The translations under genes and the position numbers were made by a program. The notes under the pieces were generated by a model. It saw only the letters and a list, made by a program, of their open reading frames with translations. It was not told the origin of the DNA and did no database searches. DNA of 64,000 nt from CAWBLP01 sp963721065 (GTDB lineage: Bacteria; Pseudomonadota; Alphaproteobacteria; Acetobacterales; Acetobacteraceae): assembly GCA_963721065.1 (NCBI GenBank), contig CAVRHO010000008.1:248001-312000 (forward strand). The letters are read 5' to 3'. Numbering within the stretch: position 1 is the stretch's first letter; every line of letters starts with the position of its first letter. Of this stretch, positions 61,005 through 64,000 are shown one piece after another.

Positions 61005-62283
61005 ATGATGCTTTGGGACGACGCCCGGGCACGCTCTGCCTTGCGCACGCTGTTCGACACCGCGGTGGCGGCGGCGGACCCGCGCAAGGTGCTGGCACGC
61101 CACCTGCCGCCGAAACCGACCGGCCGCTGCGTCGTGGTCGGCGGCGGCAAGTCCGCCGCGGTGATGGCCGCCGCGCTGGAGGATGCCTGGCCCGACGTCC
61201 CGATGGAGGGCACCGTCGTCACCCGCTATGGCCACGCCGTGCCGACCCGCCGTATCGAGGTGATGGAAGCCGCCCACCCGGTCCCCGACGCCAACAGTGA
61301 ACTCGGCGCCCGCCGGCTGCTGGAGCAGGTGCAGGGCCTGGGCCCGGACGACCTCGTGATCGCCTTGATGTCCGGCGGTGCGTCCGCATTGGTAGCGCTA
61401 CCAGCGCTCGGCCTGACCCTGGCCGACAAGCAGGCGATCAACCGCGCCCTGCTGGCCTGCGGCGCCGACATCACCGAGATGAACGCGGTGCGGAAGCACC
61501 TGTCCGCCATCAAGGGCGGCCGGCTCGCCGCCGCGGCGATCCCGGCCCGCGTCGTGACCCTGGCGATCAGCGACGTGCCGGGCGACGACCCGGCAGTGAT
61601 CGGCTCCGGCCCCACCGTGCCGGACGCCACCACCTTTGCGCCAGGCGCGCGAGATCATCGCCCGCTATGGCGTGGAACCGCCGCCCGCCGCCGCCGCCCG
61701 CCTGGCCGCCGGCGACGACGAGACGCCGAAGCCCGGCACCCTGCCCGGCACCGAGTTCCGCATGATCGCCACGCCCATGATGGCGCTGCAATCGGTGGCC
61801 GCGGCGGCGCGCGAACTCGGCCTGACCCCGCTGGTCCTGGGCGACGCGCTGGAAGGCGAGGCGCGGGAGATGGGCAAGGTCATGGCCGGCATCGCCCGCA
61901 GCGTGCGCGCCCACGGCATCCCCCTGCCCGCCCCCGCCGTGCTGCTGTCCGGCGGCGAGACCACCGTCACGCTCGGTCGCGGACCCGCCGGCCATGGCGG
62001 CCGCAACACCGAGTTCCTGCTGGGCCTCGGCGTCGCCCTGGACGGCGCCCCCGGCATCTGGGGCATGGCCGGCGACACCGACGGGATCGACGGCATGGAC
62101 GAGGTCGCCGGCGCCCTGCTGGCCCCCGACACGCTGGCCCGCGCCCGCGCCCAGGGGCTTGACCCGCGCGGCATGCTGGCAGGACACGACAGCCACAGCC
62201 TGTTCGACGCCGTGGGCGACCTGATCCGTACCGGACCGACGCTCACCAACGTCAACGACATCCGCGCCATCCTGATCGGCTGA
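61005..62283 (+). pseudogene. Glycerate 2-kinase gene with a +1 frameshift
   Basis: Type II glycerate kinase (GckA/TtuD, MOFRL), which makes 2-phosphoglycerate. The first frame starts MMLWDDARARSALRTLF behind GAGAGG. It contains VVVGGGKSAAVMAAALE and LVIALMSGGASALVALP, and MNAVRKHLSAIKGGRLA follows, ending VPDATTF near 61640. The rest is in the next frame: RQAREIIARYGVEPPP, LLSGGETTVTLG, GRGPAGHGGRNTEFLLGL and a clean stop at 62283. The span is 1279 bases, one over a multiple of three, so one extra base near 61636-61645 explains it. Both parts are fully conserved; a base error is as likely as true loss. Pyruvate kinase follows by 13 bp. Confidence 0.85.
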
Positions 62284-62296
62284 AGGAATCTGCCCC

Positions 62297-63730
62297 ATGG
62301 CAACCCGACCGAAGCTGCGCCGCCGGCGCCGCACGAAGATCATTGCGACCCTCGGTCCGGCCAGCTCCACGCCCGACGTGCTCACGCGGCTGTTCCAGGC
62401 CGGCGCCGATGTGTTCCGGCTGAACTTCTCCCACGGCACCCACGCCGACCATGCCGCCCGGTTCAAAATGATCCGCGAGCTGGAGGAGCGGTTCCAGCGC
62501 CCCATCGGCATCCTGGCCGACGTGCAGGGCCCGAAACTGCGGGTCGGCAGCTTCTCCGGCGGACGGGTGCACCTGCAGACCGGGCAGGCGTTCCAACTGG
62601 ACCTGAATCCCACACCCGGCAACGCCACGCGGGTGAACCTGCCGCATCCGGAAATTCTCGAGGCCGCGTCGATCGGCACCACCCTGCTGCTGGACGACGG
62701 CAAGCTGCGCCTGCGCGTCGCCCGCAAACGCGCCGATGCGCTGGAGACCGAGGTCGTGGTCGGTGGTCCGCTGTCCGACCACAAGGGCGTCAACGTGCCC
62801 GATGTGGCGCTGCCGATCCCCGCCCTGACCGAAAAGGACCGTGAGGACCTGGCCTTCGCGGTGGAGCACGGTGCCAACTACATCGGCCTGTCCTTCGTGC
62901 AACGGCCGGAGGATGTGGCGGAGGCGAAGCGCCTGACCGGCGACAAGGCCTGGATCATGGTCAAGCTGGAAAAGCCGCAGGCGCTGGAAAACCTGGACGG
63001 CATCCTGGAACTGACCGACGCGGTGATGGTGGCGCGCGGCGACCTGGGCGTGGAACTGCCGCCCGAGGAAGTGCCCCTGGCGCAGAAGCGCATCGTCCGC
63101 GCCGCCCGCCAACTGGGCAAGCCGGTGGTGGTGGCGACGCAGATGCTGGAAAGCATGATCAGCGCCCCGGCCCCCACCCGCGCCGAAGCCTCCGACGTCG
63201 CCACCGCCGTGTTCGATGGCGCCGACGCGGTGATGCTGTCGGCGGAAACCGCCGCCGGCCAGTACCCGTACGAGGCGGTGAACATGATGGACCGCATCGT
63301 GGCCCGGGTGGAGCAGGACAGCGGCTGGCGGTCGATGATCGACGCGTCGCGGCCGGATCCCGAGCATTCCTCGGCCGACGCCATCGCCGCGGCGGCCCGC
63401 CAGGTGGCGCATACCATCGGCGCCCAGGTGATCGTCGGCTTCACGGCGCTCGGCGGCACCGCCCTGCGCGTGGCGCGGGAACGGCCGGATGTACCGATCA
63501 TCGGCCTGACGCCGCACGCGACCACGGCGCGCCGCCTGGCACTGGTGTGGGGTGTGCACGCGGTGGTGCTGGCGGATGTGCACTCGATGGGTGAGGCCGT
63601 GACCCGCGCGTCGCGGGTGGCCACCGGCGAGGGGTTCGCCCGGCACGGCGACTCGATCGTGGTGGCCGCGGGCGTGCCGTTCGGGCAGACGGGCAGCACC
63701 AACGCGCTGCGCGTGGCGACGGTGCGATAG
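62297..63730 (+). CDS. pyk: Pyruvate kinase
   Basis: Turns phosphoenolpyruvate and ADP into pyruvate and ATP. The 477 residues start with a run of basic residues and then TKIIATLGPASS and RLNFSHGTHADH. The active site appears in IMVKLEKPQALENLDGI, MVARGDLGVELPPEEVP and VVVATQMLESMISAPAPTRAEASDVA. The C-terminal allosteric domain is complete. Placement after glycerate kinase is a known alphaproteobacterial arrangement and routes glycerate through phosphoglycerate and PEP to pyruvate. Confidence 0.97.
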   Translation: MATRPKLRRRRRTKIIATLGPASSTPDVLTRLFQAGADVFRLNFSHGTHADHAARFKMIRELEERFQRPIGILADVQGPKLRVGSFSGGRVHLQTGQAFQLDLNPTPGNATRVNLPHPEILEAASIGTTLLLDDGKLRLRVARKRADALETEVVVGGPLSDHKGVNVPDVALPIPALTEKDREDLAFAVEHGANYIGLSFVQRPEDVAEAKRLTGDKAWIMVKLEKPQALENLDGILELTDAVMVARGDLGVELPPEEVPLAQKRIVRAARQLGKPVVVATQMLESMISAPAPTRAEASDVATAVFDGADAVMLSAETAAGQYPYEAVNMMDRIVARVEQDSGWRSMIDASRPDPEHSSADAIAAAARQVAHTIGAQVIVGFTALGGTALRVARERPDVPIIGLTPHATTARRLALVWGVHAVVLADVHSMGEAVTRASRVATGEGFARHGDSIVVAAGVPFGQTGSTNALRVATVR

Positions 63731-64000
63731 GCCAAGGTCGCGACCGTCCCAGGCCGACATGCAGGCCGGCGTTCGCCGCGCCGGCGATCGATGCCGGCCG
63801 ACACGTCCCGACGGCTTCTGCGGAGTGATGCGCCGCCGGAAGTGCGCTTCTGCGGACGGCATCGGCGCCAACCGTCCGGCTGCGAGGCCGCATATTGTGG
63901 GTCCGCACATCGCGATTTCGCACATCACGGTTCCGCAGACGTGCTGGTCGTCCTGCTGGCCACCACCCATCCCCGGCCAACCGTCACAGGCCCGCTACGA
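63731..64000. other. Window edge, no gene seen
   Basis: No supported gene. A degenerate 15-base periodicity (ccgcacatcgcgatttcgca and similar) is visible at about 63900-63945. Confidence 0.45.

Overview
This 64 kb window is a uniformly GC-rich chromosomal segment of an alphaproteobacterium. A member of the Acetobacteraceae or a close relative in the Rhodospirillales is the most likely source. That placement is an inference from a periplasmic quinoprotein dehydrogenase next to a complete pqqABCDE set, the holB-metG-tatD-MBL and ppiD-trpE arrangements, Zwf, glycerate kinase with pyruvate kinase, and a DUF1127 protein. No phage, plasmid, transposase or CRISPR array was seen.

Layout. 0.1-6 kb: an amino-acid permease diverges from holB, metG, tatD and a metallo-beta-lactamase-fold phosphodiesterase. 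6-10.4 kb: an orphan protein, a PsiF-repeat secreted protein, an rRNA methyltransferase, a decayed coiled-coil gene and rpmG (L33). 10.4-20.4 kb: zwf, an MFS transporter, a zinc-ribbon protein, the first fifth of a formamidase gene, an XRE/cupin-GNAT pair, an AT-rich 21-bp tandem array, and a minus-strand operon of a frameshifted amidohydrolase, a DehI-type dehalogenase and an MmgE/PrpD protein, followed by a SNF2-helicase tail remnant. 20.4-28.2 kb: an acyltransferase, ppiD-trpE, tpiA and a CheR-PAS protein. 28.5-35.9 kb: an orphan protein, a Rieske oxygenase and a LigB-type extradiol dioxygenase, then an MBL hydrolase coupled to aminopeptidase P. 36-40 kb: DUF1127, prmA, tRNA-Thr, a gamma-glutamyltransferase-like enzyme and a CsaA-like tRNA-binding protein. 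40.2-46.5 kb: the quinoprotein dehydrogenase, pqqABCDE, then an encapsulated ferritin and its encapsulin shell. 47-64 kb: a metzincin-like protease with a secreted partner, a GH15 hydrolase, photolyase, two acyl-CoA dehydrogenases, a GH65 phosphorylase coupled to a PfkB kinase, a cupin, a frameshifted glycerate kinase and pyruvate kinase.

Function. The most coherent module is 40.2-46.5 kb: an exported PQQ enzyme, the pathway for its cofactor, and an iron-storing nanocompartment directly behind it. Central carbon genes (zwf, tpiA, glycerate kinase, pyk) are scattered. The Rieske/LigB pair points to oxidation and ring opening of an aromatic compound, with an unrecognised protein just upstream.

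Two non-coding signals stand out. A dispersed element of about 100-110 bp, made of two outward palindromic ends around a conserved core, occurs at least eight times in both orientations, with three related shorter copies. Perfect or near-perfect short tandem repeats (14-44 bp units) sit at many gene ends and starts. Several genes are broken by an apparent +1 shift or truncation, which reflects either real gene decay or base-level sequence errors.
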